From Sinohyriopsis cumingii (lineage: Eukaryota > Mollusca > Bivalvia > Unionida > Unionidae), in contig CM068831.1 in NCBI GenBank assembly GCA_028554795.2, forward strand, positions 64,570,982-64,634,981: 64,000 nt of DNA. The letters are read 5' to 3'. This document shows, piece by piece, positions 1 through 7,967 of the stretch (its first letter is position 1; every line of letters begins with the position of its first letter). The notes beneath the pieces are model-generated. The model made no database searches. It was not told the origin of the DNA and saw only the letters and a list, made by a program, of their open reading frames with translations. The translations under genes and the position numbers were made by a program.

Positions 1-1
1 A

Positions 2-586
2 CGTGAATTAGCGCGTCAAAAGGTTGATACATCAGCGAACGATGGAAAAATTCAAGAAATCAACGCGAAACTTCTCGACGCGACTACAAAAATTAACGAT
101 ATTAAAGAAGAAATATCGTCGTTGAATATTCCTGCGTTGTCGCGTATTTCGATACCAGAACAGGTGATAACAGAGAATTTACATTGCAGTGTGACATTTG
201 TTGTTAGAACTTTATATCGCATTTGGACACCCGGGGATAATTCTTTTAGATTTAAAGCGCCATTTCAGGGTGTATATCGAGTTTATGTTGTATCCAAGAT
301 AAAATTCAATGTAAATTCGACTTTTTATGAAAATAATGAATTTTCCCCGGGATATTTCATTATTTCGTTAATTGAAGGTAACATCGCAAATTTCACAATA
401 GAACCACAAGACAGAACCACCATGGGACCAGAGTATTATTTTGTAATTATCGAATATTTAGTGTTTAGATCTACACCATTTACAATTGCCGAGGAAAAGA
501 ATCCCGAGACAGTCGCAGTTGACGAGGAAGAGAGTCCCGAGCCGGTTGCAGCTGCCGAGATAGAGAATCCCCAATCAATTGGCTAG
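2..586 (+). CDS. Fibre-like protein: coiled-coil stalk with C-terminal beta-rich head (5' partial)
   Basis: The frame is open from the first bases of the window, so the gene starts upstream; the TTG at 122 is not a start. Residues encoded at about 50-124 form an uninterrupted heptad pattern with I, I, L, A, I, I, I, L at successive a/d positions, typical of a parallel, probably trimeric, coiled coil. A beta-rich domain follows, including FRFKAPFQGVYRVYVVS, which resembles the F-x-P-x-x-G-x-Y strand of C1q/TNF-like heads. The tail from about 490 is acidic (repeated E, P, V and A). Stalk plus head is the architecture of viral attachment fibres, and its place before membrane and capsid-like genes fits that. 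The role is inferred from architecture; no specific family match is claimed. A poly(A) signal overlaps the next gene's start. Confidence 0.5.
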   Translation, partial: RELARQKVDTSANDGKIQEINAKLLDATTKINDIKEEISSLNIPALSRISIPEQVITENLHCSVTFVVRTLYRIWTPGDNSFRFKAPFQGVYRVYVVSKIKFNVNSTFYENNEFSPGYFIISLIEGNIANFTIEPQDRTTMGPEYYFVIIEYLVFRSTPFTIAEEKNPETVAVDEEESPEPVAAAEIENPQSIG

Positions 587-596
587 ATAAATAACT

Positions 597-604
597 AATA
601 AATG
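597..604 (+). promoter_or_regulatory. Poly(A) signal overlapping the next start codon (AATAAATG)
   Basis: AATAAA at 597-602 lies 11 bases after the stop of the fibre-like gene and runs straight into the ATG at 602-604. The 3' processing signal of one gene and the start of the next share bases, which shows how tightly packed the element is. Confidence 0.45.
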
Positions 605-1126
605 ACCGCATCTGACTACCGTTACAATCAGGCGCGATCATGGCAGGATTCGCTAAAAAAGCTACTCGACGAGTATCAGGTAAAAATAAAGAAATACCAG
701 CGTAGATTAGTTGCCATCGATGTTGCTGTGTACGCGGTAAGTGCAATAGTCGCTGGTGCTGGAATAATTTTATCCGCGGTAACAACAATCGCGCCAATCG
801 TTGCAACGATAATAATCTCGTCAACAACGACAATCGCTGGTGTTCTCAATATCGTAGCGAAAAAAATCTCATCATGCACAAGTGAAAAGTTATCATTGTA
901 CAAAAACAAACTAACCAAGATCAACGACGCGTATTCAAAATTATCATCGTTGCTTTCGGAGAGTCTCAATGACGGCGTTATCTCCGATCTAGAATTTTCA
1001 GCAATGATCGGTATTTACTCCGAGATTGAACAAATGAATATTAATAATGTCCGAGCTAGCCCAGATCGTGACAAACACGACACCGCCGACAACGACGTTA
1101 ATATCGTTAAGCTCAACCAAGCCTGA
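602..1126 (+). CDS. Small membrane protein of Polinton/adintovirus type
   Basis: The protein has 174 residues. A basic, helical N-terminus containing YRYNQARSW is followed by two adjacent hydrophobic segments (about residues 39-62 and 64-86, rich in A, V, I, G and T), then a charged helical region ending in DGVISDLEFSAMIGIYSEIE. A small protein with YNQ-x-x-SW, two membrane segments and a C-terminal DG-x-ISD-x-EF motif is one I recognise from invertebrate Polinton-like elements; its function is not established and a virion-membrane role is only a guess. Its last 80 bases overlap the next gene in another frame, so the final 26 residues may be constrained mainly by that gene. Confidence 0.6.
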   Translation: MTASDYRYNQARSWQDSLKKLLDEYQVKIKKYQRRLVAIDVAVYAVSAIVAGAGIILSAVTTIAPIVATIIISSTTTIAGVLNIVAKKISSCTSEKLSLYKNKLTKINDAYSKLSSLLSESLNDGVISDLEFSAMIGIYSEIEQMNINNVRASPDRDKHDTADNDVNIVKLNQA

Positions 1127-2591
1127 ATTTAGCATCAATTTTCCAACACCAATTAGCGTCAAAGAAATTGCGTTAACACAATTGCGTGTCTACAACAGCT
1201 GGCCTAATGTTAGATCGACGTCATTCGGTAAATTATTGTCAAATAATTCACTTGTTTTTGCCAACAAAACCAAACCCGATGGAACACCTGATTGGATATA
1301 TGTCGGTATACCAACAGGAAGTTACGAAATTGATCAGCTGGATAAGGAATTTACCACCAGAATATCAAATATAACCGGCGATGCTACTCCGGGAATAAAA
1401 ATATCTGCGCACGAACCAACACTATCATCGATAATAGAAGTGAAATCACCGTACATCGTTGATATTTACCAATCATCGATTAGGACCATATTAGGTTGGC
1501 CCGAAATTCCTCCTGTGGAAACATCAGATGATACAACTCCCGGGTTTACCTCGTTGGATTTACCAAGTACATTAGAACCAAAAAAATCCGACTTTGTCAC
1601 CGACGAGGCTTCGGGATCATTCCCTACATCCAGCTTTGATATAATCAATAAGGCTCTTGATCTCATGGAGCAACATAAACTTGGTCGTATTGTGTTTTCT
1701 TTTAATTTTAAGGTGGAAAATGTTTCATGGTTGGTTCTTCCCAAAATCCCACCCGCGGATACAGTGATAGATATTGGTGAATATAAAAAAATTATAATAA
1801 CCCCAATAGACGGCGATTATGTAAAAAAAACCATCAATGAATTTAATATATTACATAAGATGCTATTTTCTTATTTTCGATCATTTTTCAATGAATGTAT
1901 CGAAAATAAAACAGGCTGGTGTGATTATCTCCCAAGACATGTGAGACGCTTGAATCGAATTGCGAACGATCTTGAATATTATCATAAAATGTTTATTCAG
2001 GCAATCATCGACGATATATCAATCGGCGATTATATTCTTCCTATTACCAAATTTACATTGATCAAAAATTCAGGCAATAAGAAAAAATTCATGGAATTAC
2101 ATAAATTAACCGAGAAAACATTACCAAATTTCAAATTTCCCGGTTACGACGTTGATAAAATGAGAAAATCCCTCACTGATACCATCGATGAGTTATTTCC
2201 GAAATTACACGCCGCGTGGGCAGAGAAAAAACAATTAGCGCTGTTTCTCAGACACGATAATGATCCGACCAAAGGCGGGCGGCATATCTCGCCAGGTATC
2301 GTTAATATAACGGAAGTTATCGCGATTTATATTCACGCGGATGTTGTCGAGGGGAGTTACAATGTTGATTCGTCAGAGTCAAATCAAGCACAGCAGGGAT
2401 TTATCTTGTATTCGTTTTCACCTAGCGCTTCTCCGGGTTATTTGATAATAAAGGAGCCGGTGAATCCGTTTTATCTGCGATGTCATAATCGATTATTATC
2501 GAAGATAAATTTCAAACTGACGGATCAGAAAGGAAATTTGCTTGATATCCGCGGGGAAACGATAAGTATCAATCTGCTGGTGAAATCGTAA
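1047..2591 (+). CDS. Virion/capsid-like protein with large central insertion
   Basis: The protein has 514 residues. The N-terminal part (about 20-150) has ALTQLRVYNSWPNVR, GIPTGSYEIDQLD and SIRTILGW. The C-terminal part (about 415-514) has ITEVIAIYIHADVVEGSYN, SASPGYLIIKEP and LTDQKGNLLDIRGETISINL. Both blocks match the order of a protein common in invertebrate Polinton-like elements, probably a jelly-roll virion component, where the blocks are nearly adjacent. Here about 260 residues separate them, including a helical stretch at 255-325 and a lysine-rich region at 335-400. The ATG at 1047 lies inside the upstream gene; it is the first ATG that keeps the whole N-terminal block. The exact role (major capsid, penton or minor protein) is unresolved. 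Confidence 0.6.
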   Translation: MSELAQIVTNTTPPTTTLISLSSTKPEFSINFPTPISVKEIALTQLRVYNSWPNVRSTSFGKLLSNNSLVFANKTKPDGTPDWIYVGIPTGSYEIDQLDKEFTTRISNITGDATPGIKISAHEPTLSSIIEVKSPYIVDIYQSSIRTILGWPEIPPVETSDDTTPGFTSLDLPSTLEPKKSDFVTDEASGSFPTSSFDIINKALDLMEQHKLGRIVFSFNFKVENVSWLVLPKIPPADTVIDIGEYKKIIITPIDGDYVKKTINEFNILHKMLFSYFRSFFNECIENKTGWCDYLPRHVRRLNRIANDLEYYHKMFIQAIIDDISIGDYILPITKFTLIKNSGNKKKFMELHKLTEKTLPNFKFPGYDVDKMRKSLTDTIDELFPKLHAAWAEKKQLALFLRHDNDPTKGGRHISPGIVNITEVIAIYIHADVVEGSYNVDSSESNQAQQGFILYSFSPSASPGYLIIKEPVNPFYLRCHNRLLSKINFKLTDQKGNLLDIRGETISINLLVKS

Positions 2592-2600
2592 ATCCATCCG

Positions 2601-2720
2601 CCATGGAAAAACAGGCCAAAAAAATAAATAAAATCCAGGGAAATTTTCAAATCGTGAGAATCTGTCTGCCAGGGAAAAACAGGCCAAAAAAATAAATAAA
2701 ATCCAGGGAAATTTTCAAAA
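2601..2720. repeat. Two direct copies of a ~51-bp repeat with AATAAATAAA, between convergent genes
   Basis: Copies at 2601-2651 and 2669-2720 (period 68) differ by about one base in the core. Each holds GCCAAAAAAATAAATAAAAT, so each gives overlapping plus-strand poly(A) signals just past the capsid-like gene stop at 2591. On the right a T-rich tract (about 2727-2757) precedes the end of the convergent minus-strand gene. The simplest reading is a duplicated 3'-end-processing region separating two convergent units. Confidence 0.7.
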
Positions 2721-2780
2721 TTAATATATTTTTTTAATTTTTGTTTTTTTTTGTTGTTTGCGGAAAATATTCAGGAAAAT

Positions 2781-3158
2781 TCAAGAGTCTGCGATTTCCT
2801 TGGCCTTGGTCTCATCGACAAGTTTTTTCAGTTGTCTGACGCGTGAACTTGTAATTTTTTTTGACTCGTATGCGTCTGATAAAATCAATCTAGCTTTTTC
2901 CACTAGCGTAGATAATTTAACAAAATCCTCGACGCGATCATCGCTGACTGTCGAAAGTGATTGATACATCGCGATTTGGATTTTCTTTATTAATTTGTAT
3001 TCGGATGGTAGCGTGTATTTGTATTCAAGTTTTCCTTGAACAATTGTCTCGAATTCGGATCGGATTTTATTTGTGTCCAATTCTGAGGGAAGATTTATTT
3101 TTTTCTTTCTCAGGTCATCAATAGCTTCGATAATATTGTTTATGGTTTGTTCGTTCAT
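2781..3158 (-). CDS. Unknown helical viral protein
   Basis: The protein has 125 residues and is not recognised. The sequence is highly charged (many K, E, D), predicted almost wholly alpha-helical, and lacks cysteine, signal peptide or membrane segment. It starts MNEQTINNIIEAIDDLRKKK and ends in a basic-to-acidic helix. It is the last gene of a minus-strand group with the HNH-like and cysteine-rich genes (25 bases after the HNH-like stop). It could be a small structural or DNA-binding accessory protein; no function is assigned. Confidence 0.6.
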   Translation of the reverse strand: MNEQTINNIIEAIDDLRKKKINLPSELDTNKIRSEFETIVQGKLEYKYTLPSEYKLIKKIQIAMYQSLSTVSDDRVEDFVKLSTLVEKARLILSDAYESKKITSSRVRQLKKLVDETKAKEIADS

Positions 3159-3183
3159 GTTATATTAATTTTGTAATATTCAA

Positions 3184-3744
3184 TTAATTTTCTTCGGATA
3201 TTATCGGAATATAGTAAAACTCAATCCACTCGCCAATTTTGTAGGAAAATGCTGCGCTAGTTATTTTTTCTGCCGTACGATGCACCGATGCTGGATTAAT
3301 ACTATAATATTTTGCAGCGGCGGTCATCGACGTGAATACAATTTCCTCATTTGTCTCTTTATTTATCGATTTGACCGCCTTTGGTATTCTGTATCCGCCA
3401 TTAAATTTACAATTTTCACTCGGAGTTACCGCGCGAAGATTGGATATTTTATTATTAAGTTTATTTCCGTCGATATGGTCAATGACCAAATTATCCTTGA
3501 TGAGTCCATGGAAACACTCGAATATAAATCTGTGGCATAAATAACTTGATTTTCTTTGTTTTTTATTCTCACCGACAGTAAATAACAGATAACCAGAATT
3601 GCAAATATTACCAACATTTTTCTTTGTTTTGATATGTCTAACGATACCATCGGACGACGCTTCGTAACCCTCGATAGTTGGATGAGATCTATACTCGTGC
3701 GTGATTTTCATTGCAGGAATCGTCGATTTCATTTCCATATACAA
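3184..3744 (-). CDS. HNH homing-endonuclease-like protein (NUMOD4-HNH-NUMOD1 layout)
   Basis: The protein has 186 residues from the first ATG. Residues about 24-55 (IEGYEASSDGIVRHIKTKK) resemble NUMOD4. Residues about 70-107 have CHRFIFECF then VIDHIDGNKLNNKISNLRAVT, the HNH nuclease core with the DH pair at 89-90 and N98. Residues about 122-160 (SINKETNEEIVFTSMTAAAKYY) resemble the NUMOD1 DNA-binding repeat. Free-standing enzymes of this kind are selfish endonucleases common in large DNA viruses and phages. The core residues look intact. The first ATG overlaps the upstream gene by 56 bases; the internal ATG at 3711 would shorten the overlap and keep every domain, so the start is uncertain. 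Confidence 0.85.
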   Translation of the reverse strand: MYMEMKSTIPAMKITHEYRSHPTIEGYEASSDGIVRHIKTKKNVGNICNSGYLLFTVGENKKQRKSSYLCHRFIFECFHGLIKDNLVIDHIDGNKLNNKISNLRAVTPSENCKFNGGYRIPKAVKSINKETNEEIVFTSMTAAAKYYSINPASVHRTAEKITSAAFSYKIGEWIEFYYIPIISEEN

Positions 3745-4036
3745 TATTCCATTTGTCTAAATCGTAATTTGCCTTGAATCGATTAATATAATCTTCTTCG
3801 CATGTTATTATCGACGAGGATCTTTTTTCATAATATCGCCGCAATTCCCGATAATTTTTCCCTCCACAAGCCAGACACAATCGAGTTTTTCCTCGAGTGC
3901 CAACTTGGCAAACTAAGCACCGCTGTGGTCCTTTACTGCCTCGTCGAATCGCATATATATGAGCACCACAATAATCACCTCTGCAGGATTTGTCGCATGA
4001 TTTTGTTGATCCGATTGGTATCCATTTGCATTGCAT
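3689..4036 (-). CDS. Cysteine-rich, probably zinc-binding protein
   Basis: The start at 4036 gives 115 residues; a longer frame to 4291 would run antisense into the polymerase gene and adds nothing domain-like. Cysteines and a histidine at C3, C14, C18, C23, H26, C40, C43, C54 and C57 include KSCDKSCRGDYCGAH and RCLVCQVGTRGKTRLCLACG, consistent with two zinc-binding modules. The C-terminus is charged and helical. Similar small Cys-rich proteins occur in invertebrate Polinton-like elements as far as I recall, with no known function. It heads the minus-strand group, only 33 bases from the divergent polymerase-helicase gene, and overlaps the HNH-like frame. Confidence 0.6.
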   Translation of the reverse strand: MQCKWIPIGSTKSCDKSCRGDYCGAHIYAIRRGSKGPQRCLVCQVGTRGKTRLCLACGGKNYRELRRYYEKRSSSIITCEEDYINRFKANYDLDKWNIVYGNEIDDSCNENHARV

Positions 4037-4069
4037 TATATAATTTAAACATTTGTCTAAAATATAATA
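4037..4069. promoter_or_regulatory. 33-bp divergent promoter gap with TATATAA
   Basis: The only space between the Cys-rich gene (start 4036, minus) and the polymerase-helicase gene (start 4070, plus) contains TATATAA at 4037-4043. This near-palindromic AT box could serve either direction. With so little room, transcript starts or 5' leaders must lie inside the neighbouring coding sequence or be extremely short. Confidence 0.4.
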
Positions 4070-7042
4070 ATGGATACATTTGATCTTGATGAGGCAGAAT
4101 ATATCATTCCTGAGGTCGATCGCGCCAAAAAAGAATTCTTCGATGATGGAGCGATTCACACTTGGTCGACATGGAAAACTAACGCTGTTGATGCTACGAT
4201 GAATCTGGAACGGGCCAAGAAGATAATCGAGCATATAAAATTCGAACACAAAGAAGAACGATTTATCTTCGGAATAAAATTTATTGCACAAATGCCTGAC
4301 GACACTTGGATCATTCGCGATAAACGAGATCCAATACGTGGCGGTAAGAAAAATGTTATTCTTGATAAAAATTCGAAGCCAGGATTATTATTGGGAATCG
4401 ATGGTCCTTATTATGCCAGGGCGTATCCTTCTAGTGCTGTTGTTTATGGAATTTATCGGCTAAATAATAATCCTGACATGAAAAATCTACCTGCGATGAA
4501 AGAATCACCGATGATAAACTGCGTGGCTGAGCGCGTTATCGAGCACATGAAAAACGCTCGTCGTGGATCTGGTCTGACTCAGTTGAGGTTGAATAAAATT
4601 AACTCATGGGCGAAGACAGTTGTTGATGGCGCATCGATTGACGATGTTGCTGTGTTGAGCAAGAAACTTAAATTTCCTATCACGGTGAAAACGCTATCAG
4701 GAGAAATATTATATTCGTCGCCGTATAGATCTCGAGGAGTTCCAATCGAAATTATTGATCATAATTCACATGCGTGGTCGCAGTCGGTAATGATATTCCC
4801 GCGAGATCGCGCTGTTAAATTTTATCCCGTTGAAGGCGCAAAAGACAATTCCGATGCCATGTTCAGATATATCAAAATATTAGCCGCGTCTGATCCGATA
4901 TCGGTTTGGTTATTCTCGAGCGAAGAAAAATACGATCAGTTTATATTGCCGCGAGGAGATATTTACCGTGATGAAAAATTACATGAATCTATGAAAAATA
5001 TCGCGGTGAAATATTCGTCAAATCCTGATCAGTTATTAACGAATTGTTTTACTGTTCCGTCTGTTGCTGCTCACGCTGCCAGAGAAAGAAATTCGTGGAA
5101 ACCTACGAGAAACGAATACCTCACTGATATTCAACTTAGTTGTATCGAATACGGCCATGGCGGATTGTGGAATACCAAATATTATTTCGAAGATATGATA
5201 TCCGTTGACATGAGCGCGTGCTATCCTGGAAGTTTCCTTGGATATGGTGATTGTGCGGATTATTTTGCTAAATTTGGCCATCCCACCAACGAAATGACAA
5301 GGGTAGCAATTAACGGACCGTTGCCTGATTTTGTCATGACAGGATTCGCTTGTGTTACTTCATTCGAGTTTGCTGAAAATTTACATAAAATTTGTTATAT
5401 TTGGTTTGGTCGGCATTTATCGCAGCGTCGTTGGGTCCCTACGGTTTTGTTGAGGTATATGCTGGATTCGTCAATGTTAATATCGTTGACGGTTAGCGAG
5501 GCGATTATATCATACAGGAAACAAACTAAGGTGTGGTTGCCGACGGATTGTGAAAACGCGAAAGATATTGGAAGAAAAATAATTGGCAAATTTACTCAAG
5601 GAGGATCCGTTGATCATAAACACCGACACGCTAGGTTATTTATCAATGATGCCGAGATGGACTTTATTATTGCCGATACGGTATCGCGAGGAATATTCTG
5701 CAACAGAGAGAATATTATTATTGACGGAGAAAAATTAGGTACCGTAATCACTTATCTCGATGGAGAATCAGCGCAGTATACGCATTTGAGATCATCGATG
5801 CTCGCTTATGTGAGTATAAATTTGCTATCGATGATAAATAAATTTTCTGATATCGCGGTAAGGGTCGCAACGGACTCGTTTTATATCGATAAGAAATACC
5901 AGTATAGGCTGGATAATTTAATCGCCGATGGTTCTTGGGGAACTTGGAGGATAAAAAACGAGGATATCCTAGATTACTGTGAGGACGCCGATGTCGAAGA
6001 TTGCGATAAATTTCATCGAGATAAATTTGAGGAAATATCGACGGCTGCATCTGCATTTGACCCGATTTCACGTAGTAAATTCGTTTACATGAATGGACCT
6101 GGTGGTAGCGGGAAAACAACGAGAGCGATAAATTTATTTGCGAAATCTGATATGATAGTGTTGACTCCAACTCACAGATTAGCGCGAGAAATAAGGCAAC
6201 GCGACGTTGATTCTTGCACGTATCACAGTTATTTCAAATACAGCGGTGGATTATGGGATTCGGCTCGCATGGGAAATAAATATATCAACAAAATTATAAT
6301 ATTTGATGAAATTTGCACAGTAAATTTAGTTGTATTAAAATCGTTCCTGATCTGGCTGGAGGAGAAAAATACAGCCGTGGTAATGTGCGGAGATCATGGC
6401 CAGCCTGATCCGATTGATGGTGAATCTCCTCACGAATGGCTCAGGAACTTTGTTGACTATTATGAGGAAATCGACGCTGATTATAGATCCGATGATATTT
6501 TACTGACTGAATTTAAGAAAATAATTCGATTACAACCGAATAAAATTCAATGCGATGTGATGAGAAAAATAATCGACGAGACTCCGATGGATATTTTTCT
6601 AAATTTGTGGCGTCCCGATCATCTGATTGTTGCTAGTAGGAAAATTGTTCGTGATGTTATTCAGGAAATGTTATTCAAGCTGCATTGCGAGAAATTTCCA
6701 ACATTGCAGGTGCCGTTGTGTTACAGGCCCGCTGATACCAGGAAACAAAATATCAGTGTTACTTTACCCTGCGGAGAGGAAAAGATCTTGGTACTGAACG
6801 ATATTATTCTTGTTGATATTAATCTTGTCAATGACACGATAAACGCAGAAAGATCGCCATGGAAACTAGGATATGCAACAACGATACATTCATCGCAGGG
6901 ATTAACCATGGATGGCCAAGTTTGGATTGTCGATGATAGAATTTCCTGGTCAAATTTAGTGTATTTAGCCGTGTCAAGAGTAAGAAAATTATCTCAGTTA
7001 GGTAGAATTCGGTTTCACATTAATGACGCTGGCGGTAGTTGA
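4070..7042 (+). CDS. Family-B-like DNA polymerase fused to superfamily 1 helicase
   Basis: The protein has 990 residues in one uninterrupted frame. SVDMSACYPGS at 378-388 fits polymerase motif A (D380, Y385, P386); IGKFTQGG at 505-512 could be motif B (K507, G511); VRVATDSFYID with T601-D602-S603 fits motif C. The A-to-C distance of 222 residues is normal for family B. Residues 1-340 show no exonuclease motif I recognise. The C-terminal third is an SF1 helicase: Walker A GPGGSGKTT (676-684), PTHRLAREIR (motif Ia), FDE at 745-747 (motif II), GDHGQ at 774-778 (motif III) and ATTIHSSQGLTMD (936-948) with YLAVSRVR (motifs V/VI). The protein would copy and unwind the viral genome. The helicase assignment is firm; the polymerase assignment rests on short motifs and their spacing. 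Its 3' end overlaps the integrase gene by 28 bases, tail to tail. Confidence 0.8.
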   Translation: MDTFDLDEAEYIIPEVDRAKKEFFDDGAIHTWSTWKTNAVDATMNLERAKKIIEHIKFEHKEERFIFGIKFIAQMPDDTWIIRDKRDPIRGGKKNVILDKNSKPGLLLGIDGPYYARAYPSSAVVYGIYRLNNNPDMKNLPAMKESPMINCVAERVIEHMKNARRGSGLTQLRLNKINSWAKTVVDGASIDDVAVLSKKLKFPITVKTLSGEILYSSPYRSRGVPIEIIDHNSHAWSQSVMIFPRDRAVKFYPVEGAKDNSDAMFRYIKILAASDPISVWLFSSEEKYDQFILPRGDIYRDEKLHESMKNIAVKYSSNPDQLLTNCFTVPSVAAHAARERNSWKPTRNEYLTDIQLSCIEYGHGGLWNTKYYFEDMISVDMSACYPGSFLGYGDCADYFAKFGHPTNEMTRVAINGPLPDFVMTGFACVTSFEFAENLHKICYIWFGRHLSQRRWVPTVLLRYMLDSSMLISLTVSEAIISYRKQTKVWLPTDCENAKDIGRKIIGKFTQGGSVDHKHRHARLFINDAEMDFIIADTVSRGIFCNRENIIIDGEKLGTVITYLDGESAQYTHLRSSMLAYVSINLLSMINKFSDIAVRVATDSFYIDKKYQYRLDNLIADGSWGTWRIKNEDILDYCEDADVEDCDKFHRDKFEEISTAASAFDPISRSKFVYMNGPGGSGKTTRAINLFAKSDMIVLTPTHRLAREIRQRDVDSCTYHSYFKYSGGLWDSARMGNKYINKIIIFDEICTVNLVVLKSFLIWLEEKNTAVVMCGDHGQPDPIDGESPHEWLRNFVDYYEEIDADYRSDDILLTEFKKIIRLQPNKIQCDVMRKIIDETPMDIFLNLWRPDHLIVASRKIVRDVIQEMLFKLHCEKFPTLQVPLCYRPADTRKQNISVTLPCGEEKILVLNDIILVDINLVNDTINAERSPWKLGYATTIHSSQGLTMDGQVWIVDDRISWSNLVYLAVSRVRKLSQLGRIRFHINDAGGS

Positions 7043-7965
7043 GTATCTTTCGGTATTATTTGTAATTCCTCCTTGGTAAATCCGCGTTGTGGCGCTAGCG
7101 AATCTAGGAAATAAATTGCTGGTCTTCCTGATGATCTTGTTACGGCTGATATTTTATGTGTCGTAACGCTCCAGTTTGGATCAGTTGCTCTTTTTCTTCC
7201 TCCTTCGGCCTCGCCTTCTTTATATAAATACCTGACCGTGACGCTACCTAGCACAGGCGGAATTGTGGAATCTCGCTTTAGGGGTATATTTGGTTTTGTA
7301 ATTGCAATTGCAGGTTTCATTGCTATTGTTCTCGTTGTCTCGTTATTTAGTGCGTTAATCACATGAGGCAACCTCGATACCCAATCATGAGATCGATTAT
7401 CTTGAATAAATTCACGCGCGTACTGGTATCCGAATAATCTTTCCGCTAGTGTTTTATTAAATCTCTCAACGATAGCTTGATTGTGATGAACACCTACAAT
7501 ACCGCGACGGATTTTAACATTATTCTTTTTCATCAGTGAAGTAACCGCGCCAAGAAATTCTCGACCTGGATCAACCTGGAGAAGCTTCGGCCATGTTAAT
7601 GGAGATCGTGAATAAATTTCGCTAAACGCCTTAGCGATCTCCGTTGCTGTTTTATTCGATAACGGCTCGGCTTCTTTATACCTGCTGGCGATATCAACGA
7701 CTGTCAAGACATATTTATATGTGACTCCGTCGACGGTATCGTAAGGAAGAAACATTAAATCAGCCTGATGGACTTCATTAGGGACACTGACGGTGAAACT
7801 TGCATATGGTATTTTCTTAGGCGGAGGAAGATATATTTGCCAGACTGCCTGTTTCGATAACCACGATTCAGCGGTGGATTGTTTTACTTTAGCGGCTTTA
7901 GCGAGTTTGGCAATTGCTGATTTTCCTCGCCAGAATCCTCGCGGAGAATAATATATCTGCTCCAT
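7015..7965 (-). CDS. Retroviral-type (DDE) integrase
   Basis: The protein has 316 residues. The rve core runs from about 60 to 215: HQADLMFLP with D69, VDPGREF with D132 and HHNQAIVERFNKTL with E167, a D-62-D-34-E layout close to the classical DD35E. The N-terminus (1-50) is helical and basic and lacks a visible HHCC zinc finger, so it may be divergent or reduced. Residues about 240-305 are strand-rich and basic, as in C-terminal DNA- or chromatin-binding domains of Polinton integrases. It would insert the viral DNA into host chromosomes. It lies two bases after the PLA2 stop codon and converges with the polymerase-helicase gene. Confidence 0.95.
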   Translation of the reverse strand: MEQIYYSPRGFWRGKSAIAKLAKAAKVKQSTAESWLSKQAVWQIYLPPPKKIPYASFTVSVPNEVHQADLMFLPYDTVDGVTYKYVLTVVDIASRYKEAEPLSNKTATEIAKAFSEIYSRSPLTWPKLLQVDPGREFLGAVTSLMKKNNVKIRRGIVGVHHNQAIVERFNKTLAERLFGYQYAREFIQDNRSHDWVSRLPHVINALNNETTRTIAMKPAIAITKPNIPLKRDSTIPPVLGSVTVRYLYKEGEAEGGRKRATDPNWSVTTHKISAVTRSSGRPAIYFLDSLAPQRGFTKEELQIIPKDTQLPPASLM

Positions 7966-7967
7966 TA

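Noticed and set aside
480..833. Minus-strand open frame of 117 codons
   Set aside because: It lies antisense across the end of the fibre-like gene and the start of the membrane-protein gene, both better supported; composition is arginine/leucine shadow-like.
4037..4291. N-terminal extension of the Cys-rich protein
   Set aside because: It would run antisense into the polymerase gene, has no conserved motif, and the start at 4036 places CKWIPIG at the N-terminus.
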